64,000 nucleotides of DNA, from NCBI RefSeq assembly GCF_015476115.1, contig NZ_CP064295.1, forward strand, positions 1,110,001 through 1,174,000, read 5' to 3'. Position numbers and translations under genes: made by a program. Below are positions 28,801 through 37,056 of the stretch, one piece after another. This DNA comes from Aegicerativicinus sediminis (lineage in GTDB: Bacteria; Bacteroidota; Bacteroidia; Flavobacteriales; Flavobacteriaceae). Positions within the stretch are counted from its first letter, which is position 1, and every line of letters starts with the position of its first letter. The notes beneath the pieces are model-generated. The model was given only the letters and a program-made list of their open reading frames with translations. It was not told the origin of the DNA and did no database searches.

Positions 28801-28905
28801 CTTAATCCAGGGTTTGTATTTAACAAGGTGCCATGGATTGATTTAGATGTTAGATACCATGCTTCTAACAGAGGATTTGTAACTGGTCTAAATGTTCAAT
28901 TTTAA
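25840..28905 (+). CDS. susC: SusC-like TonB-dependent outer-membrane transporter (SusC2)
   Basis: Second oligosaccharide importer of the locus. The frame is open from a TTG at 25741, but the first 33 residues do not look like protein of this family. The ATG at 25840 gives MKQSLCSKLFCVLFLFIGALAFGQ, a normal signal peptide. Carboxypeptidase-D-like domain, then DEVVVVGYGTQKKSDVTGA (TonB-box/plug signature), plug and 22-strand barrel. About 1021 aa. It differs clearly from SusC1, so the two pairs are not a recent duplication and probably take different fragments. SusD2 starts 3 bp after its stop. Confidence 0.95.
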   Translation: MKQSLCSKLFCVLFLFIGALAFGQSKTVTGNVKDQNGMPLGGVNILIQNTTNGTLTDFDGNFSIEASPGDILIFSYVGMQSITLTIDSRSTYDVVMQEDASQLDEVVVVGYGTQKKSDVTGALVSVSAEDITARPVTNAIDAIQGQAAGVDITSNERPGEIGSITVRGVRSLTASNTPLYVLDGIPLITGGIQNINPQDIESIDILKDASATAIYGSRGANGVVIVTTKRGKSGRFTLNYDSALTIDEIREFAPLLNAGEFVEYRRWAKHYENPNTYPRGDQPTQANDALIFTGDDTAFNNILRGWEGGTWDGSKLISTDWTDFVTRTGVTTQNTLSVSGGSEKMTAYGSFGYTDNKGVVKGQGFKRYNAIASVDLKPTDWFSFGANLNSSYAIQEYGQSTAGNVGVSVRDGLYESARTIFQYTLPYDDEGNRIEFPGGDIAVKTIIDEDKYSQNQRTTLRAFGSFYGQIDFGAFAPMLEGLSYRVNFGPDIETYRDGLFLDANSVIRNGSAYASLNKRQRLSYTLDNLIFYNRTFGKHDFGLTLLQSQTQFEEESSSMAADNIPFADQKWNSLGSVSNLRSWNSGIIKRSLLSYMARLNYSYADKYLLTVSGRYDGASQLADGNKWAFFPSAALGWRIDRESFMENADWVNQLKLRLGVGVVGNSAIDPYETKGRLDALFYPIGSTATAGQQNVSTLANQDLGWEETTQYNLGIDFSLFSSRISGQLDFYKSNTTDLLMQKNIPSVTGFLNTFANIGETKSQGIDLTLNTVNIRTDDFEWSSAFNATYQDNEIVSLANGKEDDLVNQWFIGESQDVIYGFESAGIWQESDAAEMALFNANGHTFTAGNARPVDQNGDYIIDANNDRVIIGSEIPKYILGLTNNFSYKNIELSIFVYGRMGYKYNAGGEGLVGRYNQRRVDYYTAADTNSDYQKPIYSAGFGDQYFATLGYENGSFLKIRNITLAYNFSEKLTNSLGMSRFRVYVQALNPGFVFNKVPWIDLDVRYHASNRGFVTGLNVQF

Positions 28906-28908
28906 ACT

Positions 28909-30879
28909 ATGAAATTTAAAAATATGTATTCTATGAAAAACTATATAAAATTATCCACGAAACTATTGATGACTATGTTATTGATAATGTTTGTGGGTTC
29001 ATGTGACGAAGAGAGCTTCTTGGAAGAGACTTTGGAAACAGAAAGAAGCTCGGATTTTTTCAATACCGAGCAGGGTATCCAGGAGTTAGCAATTGGGGCA
29101 TACTACCGTGTTTTTGCCAATTCCTTTAGAACGGAATATCAATTTGGAACCACTCAATATGGAACAGATGAGTTCCACGTTGGAGGTGATGATACTAATA
29201 GTCCTTGGAATAATTATGACAGCAGGTTTGGATCCATTATTGTTTCTCCAAGAACCAATGCTCAAGAAATGTGGGATGATAAATATGTTGGAATTGGATT
29301 GGCAAATCAATTAATCGAATCTGCTACAAATATTAATTCTGATAATCCCGAAATTAAAAACATTGCTTTAGGTGAAGGTTATTTTTTAAGGGCTTATAAC
29401 TATTTGTTTTTAGTAAGTCAATATGGTGGAGTTCCTTTAAAGCTTGAACCTAGCACCACGGTGGAGTTAGAGTTTACAAGAGCAACAGCCGAGGAAGTTT
29501 TAGCGCAGGTAATTGATGATTTCACGCAGGCCTATAACTTATTAGATAACTCAGTACAACATCCACATAGAATCAGTAAAGATGCTGCTGCCCATTATTT
29601 AGCTAAAGCATATTTAACAAGAGCAAGTGAAATTAATGATGATTGGAATTCAGCCACAAAAGATACTGACTTGAGTAGAGTGGTTTCTTTGGCTGATGAA
29701 GTAATTGCAAATCACCCCCTTGCTGCAAATTTTCAGGATTTATGGGCATATACCCAACCTGATGGTGCCAATGAGTACCTTCCAGAATTAATTCTTTCTG
29801 CTTCTTTTGGAAGAGATGCTGCCCTAGAGACGTTTAATATGAGTCACGTATTTTTCACTGCACGATACGACGATCTACCAATGATGAAACGTGATCTTAC
29901 AGGTATGCGCCCATATAGCCGTATGGCTGCTACTTATTTTACTTACGGTGTTTATGACCTTGTCGATGATTCCCGTTTTTGGAAATCATTCAGAACGAAG
30001 CACCGTGTTAATAGAGGTGGCGAATATGGTGGTGTAACTTATGTTCCAGGAGTTGACTTAGGTATCATGTATATCATTAACTCCCCAGATGATAATCGTT
30101 TTTCCAATACCATAAACAACAATAATCCAAGTATTTTATATAATGGAAAAACGATACCTCATGTTTTTGTAGCACATGCATCTGACGATATAACTTTACT
30201 TAATAACCCTAGGTTTCCATCCCTTTCAAAACATTTTGAATCTGATAGAACCGCCATTAATGATAACCGTGGTATGAGAGATGAGTTCTTGGCCAGATCA
30301 GCTGAGACTTATTTATTGGCAGCTGAGGCTAAGGTCCGTCAAGGTTTATATTCTGAGGCATTAACTTATATTAATGCCGTGCGTAATAGGGCTACTTGGA
30401 AAGGTGGTGAGGATCGCGCCTATTATATAGATGGGGCTGAGTCCTACCCAACTTCCGATTTTTCGCAGCCATTTTCAGACAATTCTTATATGAACGAAAA
30501 TTCATATTACGAATCTAACAACATTGCTGTTACAACTGCCTCCACAGATTTAACCATAACAGGAACGTCACCACTTCCGGCGGAGGATGAGGCTATTATA
30601 GCAGAACTAGGTTACGCAAGCGAATATGAAAGAATGCTTTGTTTAGTTCTTAACGAAAGAACTAGAGAATTGGTTGGTGAATGGCACAGATGGGCAGATT
30701 TAAGTAGGACCAAAACCTTAATAGAAAGAGTAAGGGCTTATAATCCTGAAGCTGCACCTAATATCCAAGAGCACCATTTGCTAAGACCAATCCCACAGTC
30801 TTTCCTAGATGCTATTTACAAAGATGGAAAACCTTTGACAGCACAAGAAAAACAGGCCATGCAAAATCCTGGATATTAA
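28909..30879 (+). CDS. susD: SusD/RagB-like surface glycan-binding lipoprotein (SusD2)
   Basis: Partner of SusC2. Lipoprotein signal with lipobox FVGSC; in-frame ATGs at 28909 and 28933 both give workable signals. At about 656 aa it is much longer than SusD1, closer to the large RagB-like branch, with extra loops between the TPR helices. C-terminal landmarks: ERTRELVGEWHRWADLSR, HHLLRPIPQSFLDAI and terminal MQNPGY. A strong terminator follows at 30914-30944, which closes the plus-strand part of the polysaccharide locus. Confidence 0.95.
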   Translation: MKFKNMYSMKNYIKLSTKLLMTMLLIMFVGSCDEESFLEETLETERSSDFFNTEQGIQELAIGAYYRVFANSFRTEYQFGTTQYGTDEFHVGGDDTNSPWNNYDSRFGSIIVSPRTNAQEMWDDKYVGIGLANQLIESATNINSDNPEIKNIALGEGYFLRAYNYLFLVSQYGGVPLKLEPSTTVELEFTRATAEEVLAQVIDDFTQAYNLLDNSVQHPHRISKDAAAHYLAKAYLTRASEINDDWNSATKDTDLSRVVSLADEVIANHPLAANFQDLWAYTQPDGANEYLPELILSASFGRDAALETFNMSHVFFTARYDDLPMMKRDLTGMRPYSRMAATYFTYGVYDLVDDSRFWKSFRTKHRVNRGGEYGGVTYVPGVDLGIMYIINSPDDNRFSNTINNNNPSILYNGKTIPHVFVAHASDDITLLNNPRFPSLSKHFESDRTAINDNRGMRDEFLARSAETYLLAAEAKVRQGLYSEALTYINAVRNRATWKGGEDRAYYIDGAESYPTSDFSQPFSDNSYMNENSYYESNNIAVTTASTDLTITGTSPLPAEDEAIIAELGYASEYERMLCLVLNERTRELVGEWHRWADLSRTKTLIERVRAYNPEAAPNIQEHHLLRPIPQSFLDAIYKDGKPLTAQEKQAMQNPGY

Positions 30880-30913
30880 TAATTTTATTAGCTAGCCAGT
30901 TAATAGAAGTGAG

Positions 30914-30944
30914 GAAAACCGTCTAATTATATTAGGCGGTTTTC
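30914..30944. terminator. Terminator between SusD2 and the convergent regulator gene
   Basis: A 13-bp stem with one G-T pair (GAAAACCGTCTAA / TTAGGCGGTTTTC), a 5-nt loop, and a T-rich tail on the plus strand (AATTTTTGA). It can serve SusD2 and, less strongly, the convergent GntR gene ending at 30974. Confidence 0.8.
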
Positions 30945-30973
30945 AATTTTTGATAATAAAAAGAAATTTTATT

Positions 30974-32020
30974 TTAGACCGAATTTCGCTCTATATATCG
31001 AAATACATTGCGGACTTTTTCCTTCTTGTTTTTCAACACCATATAAGCAGCTGTAGCCCCCATCGTTCTGAAGTCTGTAGAAATTACCGTTATTCCTAAC
31101 AATTCTTTTAGTGGCGTATCATTATATGAGATGATTCCAATATCGTCGCCAAGGATCTTTTTCTTGTCATTAACCTGTTTAACAAGGTTAACCAGGTCCA
31201 TTTCTTCAATAATAATATAGGCATCACGACTCTGAAGCTCCATGTCATCATAAACTTGGTCCAAGATTTCGTAATCGAAGTTAAACTCTCCGCAAAAACT
31301 TACAAATCCATGTAAGATTCTTCTAGGATATGGAAAAACCGATTTGGTTGGATATACCAGTATTAGTTTATCATACTTCCTAAGCTTATCCATGGCTTCT
31401 ATAAGAGAATCGTAAATATCCTTTTTGAAGTTTTGATAAATGGCTCCGTAATTGCCCCCTATTTCCGGCTTATCATTGTCTAGAATGATGAGTTTATCCC
31501 TGGGGATTTTATTTATTTCACCCAAAACACTATCGGGACAACTTACATGCGTTAAATTCTCATCTTTGAAATGTAACATAATTACATAATAATCATATGC
31601 ACCCATGCTTTTCTGAAGCTCCTTCCTAAACAGACCTTCATCACAATGGTAAATTGATAAGGTTACATGGCCATTCGCTCCAATTTCATTAACGAATGAA
31701 TTGTAAATACGCATCTTATAAGAGCTGGGCTTATTAATAAGAAAAAAGATGTTAAGCTTAGAAATTAAATCTGTTTTCGCAATATAAAAACCTTTCCCTT
31801 TAACGGATACAATTACCTTCCTACACTTAAGTTCCCTATATGCCTTTTCAACAGTATCCCGAGACAAGTTGCATGTTTCGCTCACTTCGTTAATCGACGG
31901 AATTTTCTTGCCAATTTCCAATTTACCTTTTGCAATGTCATTGATTATAGATTCAACTATTTGCTTGTACTTTGGTATCCTAGAAGATTCGTTTATCTTA
32001 ATTAACTCAGCAGTGAACAT
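30974..32020 (-). CDS. GntR-type HTH / LacI-type sensor transcription regulator, candidate RhaR
   Basis: Likely sugar-responsive regulator of the rhamnose operon and the polysaccharide locus. The N-terminal winged helix (about 1-80) has the GntR pattern IPKYKQIVESIINDIAKG...IPSINEVSETCNLSRDTVEKAYREL. The rest (about 90-345) looks like a periplasmic-binding-protein (LacI-like) sensor domain, the layout of AraR in Bacillus. 348 aa. It is divergent from the rhamnose catabolic operon with a 189-bp shared region. The CAGGA-type motif found before five local promoters is the natural candidate for its operator, but this is inference. No copy of that motif faces its own gene. Confidence 0.85.
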   Translation of the reverse strand: MFTAELIKINESSRIPKYKQIVESIINDIAKGKLEIGKKIPSINEVSETCNLSRDTVEKAYRELKCRKVIVSVKGKGFYIAKTDLISKLNIFFLINKPSSYKMRIYNSFVNEIGANGHVTLSIYHCDEGLFRKELQKSMGAYDYYVIMLHFKDENLTHVSCPDSVLGEINKIPRDKLIILDNDKPEIGGNYGAIYQNFKKDIYDSLIEAMDKLRKYDKLILVYPTKSVFPYPRRILHGFVSFCGEFNFDYEILDQVYDDMELQSRDAYIIIEEMDLVNLVKQVNDKKKILGDDIGIISYNDTPLKELLGITVISTDFRTMGATAAYMVLKNKKEKVRNVFRYIERNSV

Positions 32021-32146
32021 TTTGAAAGACCAATTTTTTGGGAAATTTAAAATATTTCATTTAAAGTAACGATTTTTTGATAATCTCGTAATCAAGTTAT
32101 TCCAAAATTTAAAATTTGCTTTTTTAACGAGGAAAACTACATAACA

Positions 32147-32184
32147 CCACAGGATAGCTAAAAATAGTCAATAATATATCTTTG
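32147..32184 (+). promoter_or_regulatory. Rhamnose operon promoter with CAGGA-type element
   Basis: CCACAGGA at 32147-32154, 22 bp, then a perfect -7 box TATCTTTG at 32177-32184. The aldolase-dehydrogenase ATG is at 32210. ACTACATAA upstream (32137-32145) matches the copy before the GH28-operon element. Confidence 0.65.
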
Positions 32185-32209
32185 GTTTATGTGAGAAACT
32201 CAATCTGAT

Positions 32210-34312
32210 ATGGAAATGCAAAAAACTTTTAAATACGTTGATTACCTATGGAATGATGACGATGCAACAGCGTTAGGAGACGATCAAGTAGCTCAATTCC
32301 TTTATAGATCCAACATTCTAGGATCTGATCTTCGTATCACCAATTATGGAGGTGGAAATACCAGTTGTAAAACCATAGAACGGGATCCCTTAACCAATGA
32401 GGAAGTTGAGGTTATGTGGATAAAGGGATCAGGTGGAGATATTGGCACGTTAACCAAAGCAGGAATAGCAGGGCTATATGTAAATCGCCTTAGGGATTTA
32501 AAAAATGTTTACGAGGGTCTGCATGATGAAGATAGAATGGTCGGCCTGTTTAACCATTGTATTTATGATTTAGAAAGTAAAGCGCCTTCCATTGATACAC
32601 CTCTGCATGGAATGTTACCATTTAAACACATTGATCATTTACACCCAGATGCTCTTATTGCCGTAGCCGCTGCTAAGGATAGCGAAAAAGTAACCAAAGA
32701 AATTTGGGGCGATACAATGGGTTGGGTTCCATGGCAAAGACCAGGCTTCGATTTGGGATTACAACTGGAAAAATGCCTGAACGAAAATCCAGGAATTAGA
32801 GGAATCGTTTTGGGAAGCCATGGCCTTTTTACATGGGGAGACACCTCATACGACTGTTATATGAATAGTCTAGAAGTGATTGAAAAAGCTTCTGATTACA
32901 TACAAGAAAAAATTAAAGAAAAAGGCAGTGTATTTGGAGGGCAAAAAGTTCAATCCCTAGAAAAGGATTTACGTATAGAACAAGCCTCTAAATTGATGCC
33001 TATTTTAAGAGGTTTATGTTCTTCTGAAAATCGTATGGTGGGTCATTTTACCGATAGTGATACTGTTTTAGAATTTATCAATAGTAACGATTTGGAACGA
33101 TTAGCTCCATTGGGAACCTCCTGTCCAGACCACTTTTTAAGGACTAAAATTCAGCCTTTGGTACTTCAGTTAGATCCAAATGAAGATTTAAGTAATACAG
33201 ATAAGGTTAAAGAGCAACTTGTTCCAGCCTTTGAAAACTATAGGAAAGAATATAAAGACTATTACGAGACTTGCAAAAGACCTAATAGTCCTGCAATGAG
33301 AGATCCAAATCCTGTTATTATTATCTATCCAGGGGTTGGAATGTTTAGCTTTTCAAAGGATAAGCAAACCACTAGAGTGGCAAGTGAATTTTACATTAAC
33401 GCCATTAACGTTATGCGAGGTGCAGAAGCAATAACCTCTTATACCGCTTTACCCAGACAAGAAGCATTTGATATAGAATACTGGTTGCTAGAAGAAGCAA
33501 AACTACAACGGATGCCTAAGGAAAAACCTCTTTCAAGAAAAATAGCTTTCGTTACTGGTGCGGGAGGAGGAATAGGAAAGGCAATTGCTGATAAATTGGC
33601 CCAAGAAGGTGCATGTGTAGTGTTGTCTGACATTTCTGAAGAACGATTAATCGAAGCAACTTCGTCTTATGGAAAAGATAAAGGGACGTATGCGGTTTGC
33701 GATGTAACGGATAGTAATTCCATTGCCGAAGCCCTTAAAAAATCTTGTTTGGAATTTGGCGGAGTGGATATCGTGGTGCATAGTGCAGGACTGGCTATCT
33801 CGAAGTCGCTTGAAGATACAACAGAAAAGGATTGGGATATACTACAAGATGTTTTGGTTAAAGGACAGTTTGAGTTAATTAAACAAGGTGTAGCAATCAT
33901 GCGCTTACAAGGGTTAAGTGGGGATGTTGTTTCTATTGCAAGTAAAAATGGATTGGTCTCAGGACCAAATAACGTCGGTTACGGAACTGCAAAGGCAGCG
34001 CAACAACACATGGTTAGATTACTTGCTGCCGAATTAGGTAAGGATAAAATTCGTGTTAATACCGTGAACCCCGATGGAGTGATAGTTGGAAGTAAAATAT
34101 GGGAAGGTGAATGGGCTGAAGGTCGGGCTAAAGCTTATGGCATTTCAGTTGATGAATTGCCTGCGCATTATGCTAAGCGAAATCTTTTAAATGAAATTAT
34201 TTATCCTAGCGATATTGCTAATGGGGTTTTTGCCTGTGTAGCAGTGTTAGATAAAACAACAGGGAATATAATTAATGTAGATGGTGGAATGGCCAATGCA
34301 TTTGTTAGATAA
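32210..34312 (+). CDS. rhaEW: Bifunctional rhamnulose-1-phosphate aldolase / lactaldehyde dehydrogenase
   Basis: Splits L-rhamnulose 1-phosphate into dihydroxyacetone phosphate and L-lactaldehyde, then oxidises the aldehyde to L-lactate; cytoplasmic. The N-terminal class II aldolase domain (about 1-430) has GGGNTSCK, WIKGSGGDIGTL and metal-binding histidines in LHGMLPFKHIDHLH. The C-terminal short-chain dehydrogenase (about 444-700) has the Rossmann motif VTGAGGGIGKAI, catalytic Ser in SIASKNG and the Tyr-x3-Lys pair in YGTAKAA. 700 aa matches the known fusion family. It heads the operon with isomerase, kinase, lactate dehydrogenase and permease. Confidence 0.95.
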   Translation: MEMQKTFKYVDYLWNDDDATALGDDQVAQFLYRSNILGSDLRITNYGGGNTSCKTIERDPLTNEEVEVMWIKGSGGDIGTLTKAGIAGLYVNRLRDLKNVYEGLHDEDRMVGLFNHCIYDLESKAPSIDTPLHGMLPFKHIDHLHPDALIAVAAAKDSEKVTKEIWGDTMGWVPWQRPGFDLGLQLEKCLNENPGIRGIVLGSHGLFTWGDTSYDCYMNSLEVIEKASDYIQEKIKEKGSVFGGQKVQSLEKDLRIEQASKLMPILRGLCSSENRMVGHFTDSDTVLEFINSNDLERLAPLGTSCPDHFLRTKIQPLVLQLDPNEDLSNTDKVKEQLVPAFENYRKEYKDYYETCKRPNSPAMRDPNPVIIIYPGVGMFSFSKDKQTTRVASEFYINAINVMRGAEAITSYTALPRQEAFDIEYWLLEEAKLQRMPKEKPLSRKIAFVTGAGGGIGKAIADKLAQEGACVVLSDISEERLIEATSSYGKDKGTYAVCDVTDSNSIAEALKKSCLEFGGVDIVVHSAGLAISKSLEDTTEKDWDILQDVLVKGQFELIKQGVAIMRLQGLSGDVVSIASKNGLVSGPNNVGYGTAKAAQQHMVRLLAAELGKDKIRVNTVNPDGVIVGSKIWEGEWAEGRAKAYGISVDELPAHYAKRNLLNEIIYPSDIANGVFACVAVLDKTTGNIINVDGGMANAFVR

Positions 34313-34345
34313 ATATTTGAATTAGTAGTAAGTTAGTTTTGAATT

Positions 34346-34375
34346 CGATGTCCATGGATAACTCCGCGGACATCG
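34346..34375 (+). terminator. Intercistronic hairpin between aldolase and isomerase genes
   Basis: 8-bp stem (CGATGTCC 34346-34353 / GGACATCG 34368-34375) with a 14-nt loop, in the only sizeable gap (79 bp) of the operon. It is followed by TTTAAAAAAA rather than a U-run, so it may be an attenuator or mRNA-processing/stability hairpin rather than a full terminator. Confidence 0.45.
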
Positions 34376-34391
34376 TTTAAAAAAATGAAAA

Positions 34392-35672
34392 ATGGTACTG
34401 AAGAGAGAGGAAATAGCTGCCTTAAATCAAAAGAATGTAAACGACCATCGGGACCAATATGAGTTTCTATCAAATCAGTTAGATAAAAAAGGAATTGATG
34501 TTAGTAGAATTAAAACTCTTTTAGAAAAGTTTCAGGTTGCAATTCCTAGTTGGGCATTAGGTGCTGGCGGAACAAGATTCGGAAGATTTTCATTTTACGG
34601 AGAACCTTCTACGTTGGAACAAAAAATTGAAGATGTTGGTTTATTACACGCACTAACAAACTCTGCAGGAGCAATTTCACTTCATATTCCTTGGGATATA
34701 CCGGAAGACTATCTAGCAATTAAACAATTAGCAGAATCCCATAATTTGGTTTTTGATGCCGTTAATTCAAATACTTTTCAAGATCAAAAAGACAGCCCTC
34801 ACAGCTATAAATTTGGGTCATTGTGTAATTTAAACGCCGATGTCCGCAACCAAGCCATTCAACATAATATAGATGTAGTTGAAATCGGCAAAAAATTAGG
34901 TTCCAAAAGCTTAACCGTTTGGTTGGCGGATGGCTCTAATTTTCCTGGTCAGCATAATTTTCAGACTGTCTTGAATAACACTCAAGAAAGCCTAAATTCA
35001 ATTTATAATGTTCTGCCTCCCGATTGGAAACTTTTTATTGAATACAAACCTTACGAACCTAATTTTTATAGCACTGTAATACAAGATTGGGGAACCTCCT
35101 TTATGTTAGCTAATGGTTGTGGCGATAGGGCATATACATTGGTTGATCTTGGACATCATTTGCCGAACACCAACATTGAGCAAATTGTTTCAACCTTAAT
35201 GTTGAAAGGTAAACTAGGAGGTTTTCATTTTAACGATAGTAAGTATGGTGATGATGATTTAACGGTAGGCAGCATTAAACCTTATTCCTTATTTCTTATT
35301 TTCAACTCCCTGGTTTATGGAATTGAAAATAATCCTCAAAATCCATATCCGGCTTGGATGATTGATGCAAGCCATAACATAAAAGACCCCATTGAAGATT
35401 TAATACAATCCTTGGAGGCAATCCTTGAAGCGTACTCAAAAGCCTTATTAATAGATCAGGAAGCCTTAAAAGTCGCTCAGCACAATAATGATGTAGTTAA
35501 ATGCCAAGAAATACTTCAGGATGCCTACAGAACAGATGTTCGCCCCTTGTTAAGACAAGTTAGACTTGAAAACAATAGTGCATTAGACCCGATTAAAACC
35601 TACAGAGAATTAAAAGTTAGACAAAAACTGATAGATTTAAGAGGGAAACACACCGTTGCCTCTGGTCTATAA
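34392..35672 (+). CDS. rhaI: L-rhamnose isomerase, RhaI type
   Basis: Converts L-rhamnose to L-rhamnulose; cytoplasmic TIM-barrel metalloenzyme. The sequence follows the RhaI family (Pseudomonas/Bacteroidetes type) rather than E. coli RhaA: WALGAGGTRFGRF near residue 55, LHIPWDIPEDY, LTVWLADGSNFPGQ, FIEYKPYEPNFYSTVIQDWG, LVDLGHHLPNTNIEQI and GGFHFNDSKYGDDDLTVG, where Glu, Asp and His residues form the metal sites. 426 aa, normal for the family. The kinase gene starts 10 bp later. Confidence 0.95.
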   Translation: MVLKREEIAALNQKNVNDHRDQYEFLSNQLDKKGIDVSRIKTLLEKFQVAIPSWALGAGGTRFGRFSFYGEPSTLEQKIEDVGLLHALTNSAGAISLHIPWDIPEDYLAIKQLAESHNLVFDAVNSNTFQDQKDSPHSYKFGSLCNLNADVRNQAIQHNIDVVEIGKKLGSKSLTVWLADGSNFPGQHNFQTVLNNTQESLNSIYNVLPPDWKLFIEYKPYEPNFYSTVIQDWGTSFMLANGCGDRAYTLVDLGHHLPNTNIEQIVSTLMLKGKLGGFHFNDSKYGDDDLTVGSIKPYSLFLIFNSLVYGIENNPQNPYPAWMIDASHNIKDPIEDLIQSLEAILEAYSKALLIDQEALKVAQHNNDVVKCQEILQDAYRTDVRPLLRQVRLENNSALDPIKTYRELKVRQKLIDLRGKHTVASGL

Positions 35673-35682
35673 TGTTTAGGGG

Positions 35683-37053
35683 ATGAAAGAAGTAACGGCG
35701 GTTTTCGATATTGGAAAGACAAATAAGAAATTCTTTTTGTTCGATGAAAACTTTAAAGAAGTTCATAAAGAGTACACCCAATTTGATGAAATAACCGACG
35801 AAGATGGTTATCCTGCCGAAAACCTCGAAGCCCTACAAAAATGGCTGAAGGAAGTATTTAACAGAATCCTGAAAACTGATAAATTCACTATAACAGCAAT
35901 AAATTTTTCTTGTTACGGCGCTAGTTTGGTTCATTTAGATGAAGATGGCATCCCACTGACGCCCTTATATAATTATACAAAACCTCTTGATAATAAATTG
36001 CTCCAACAATTTCTTGAAAAATACGGGCCGAGAGAAAATTTTCTGAAAACAACTGGATGTGCTAACCTCAGCATGCTAAACTCAGGTTTACAACTTTATT
36101 GGCTGAAGTACAATCAACCGGATGTGTTTTCCAAAATAAAGTACAGTCTCCATTTACCCCAATACTTAAGTTATATCTTTACAGGAATTCCCATTAGCGA
36201 ATACACTAGTATTGGTTGCCATACCGCACTTTGGGATTATTCAAAAAAAGATTACCACAGCTGGGTTTACAAAGAAAGCATACACAAAATTTTACCTCGT
36301 ATTGTATCTACCGAAACCAGTATCAACATGAATTATAATGGTAGACGCATTAAAATCGGAGTTGGAATACACGATAGTTCCGCAGCACTTCTCCCCTATG
36401 TGAGAAGTATAAAAAAAGAGTTCATTTTAGTGTCGACGGGCACTTGGAGTATTGCACTTAACCCATTTAGCGACAACCCTATTTCTGATGATATAAGGGA
36501 TAAAGATGTAATAAATTATATGCGCATAAATGGAAAACCTGTTAAAGCGATTCGGCTTTTTTTAGGAAATGAATATAAAATTCAGGTCGCTAAGTTGGAT
36601 GAGTATTTTGGTGTCCCTGAAGATTATCATAGGTCTGTTAAATTTGATTATGATATTTACTATGAGTTAATAAGTGATTTTGAAAATTGTTATCGTTGGG
36701 AAAGTATTGAGTTAGACCATATGCCCGATCATACCATTATGCGGTTTCACAAATATGAACATGCATACCATCAATTAATGATGGAACTTGTAGCACTTCA
36801 AATTAAATCTATCAAAAGAGTAGTCGAAGGCAAAGACATTAAGAGAATTTATATCGATGGCGGCTTCAGCCATAATGACCTTTATACCAATCTCCTATCA
36901 CACTATTTTAGAGATAAGAAATTACGAACTACCGACGCATCTCTCGGTTCTGCCTTAGGTGCAGCAATAAGTATTTCAGATAAAAAATTGAACAGCAAAT
37001 TCTTAAAAGAGAATTACTCGCTGAAAAAACATGTGCCTTTTATAATTAAGTAA
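35683..37053 (+). CDS. rhaB: L-rhamnulokinase, FGGY family
   Basis: Phosphorylates L-rhamnulose at C1 with ATP. FGGY kinase blocks: phosphate-1 loop FDIGKTNKKFFLFD at residues 8-21, central GVGIHDSSAALLPYV with the likely catalytic Asp, phosphate-2 STGTWSIALNPF, and C-terminal adenosine loop IYIDGGFSHNDLYTNLL. 456 aa is slightly short for FGGY kinases but in range. It lies between isomerase (10 bp) and lactate dehydrogenase (3 bp), so the order aldolase-isomerase-kinase makes the pathway complete. Confidence 0.93.
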   Translation: MKEVTAVFDIGKTNKKFFLFDENFKEVHKEYTQFDEITDEDGYPAENLEALQKWLKEVFNRILKTDKFTITAINFSCYGASLVHLDEDGIPLTPLYNYTKPLDNKLLQQFLEKYGPRENFLKTTGCANLSMLNSGLQLYWLKYNQPDVFSKIKYSLHLPQYLSYIFTGIPISEYTSIGCHTALWDYSKKDYHSWVYKESIHKILPRIVSTETSINMNYNGRRIKIGVGIHDSSAALLPYVRSIKKEFILVSTGTWSIALNPFSDNPISDDIRDKDVINYMRINGKPVKAIRLFLGNEYKIQVAKLDEYFGVPEDYHRSVKFDYDIYYELISDFENCYRWESIELDHMPDHTIMRFHKYEHAYHQLMMELVALQIKSIKRVVEGKDIKRIYIDGGFSHNDLYTNLLSHYFRDKKLRTTDASLGSALGAAISISDKKLNSKFLKENYSLKKHVPFIIK

Positions 37054-37056
37054 AAT

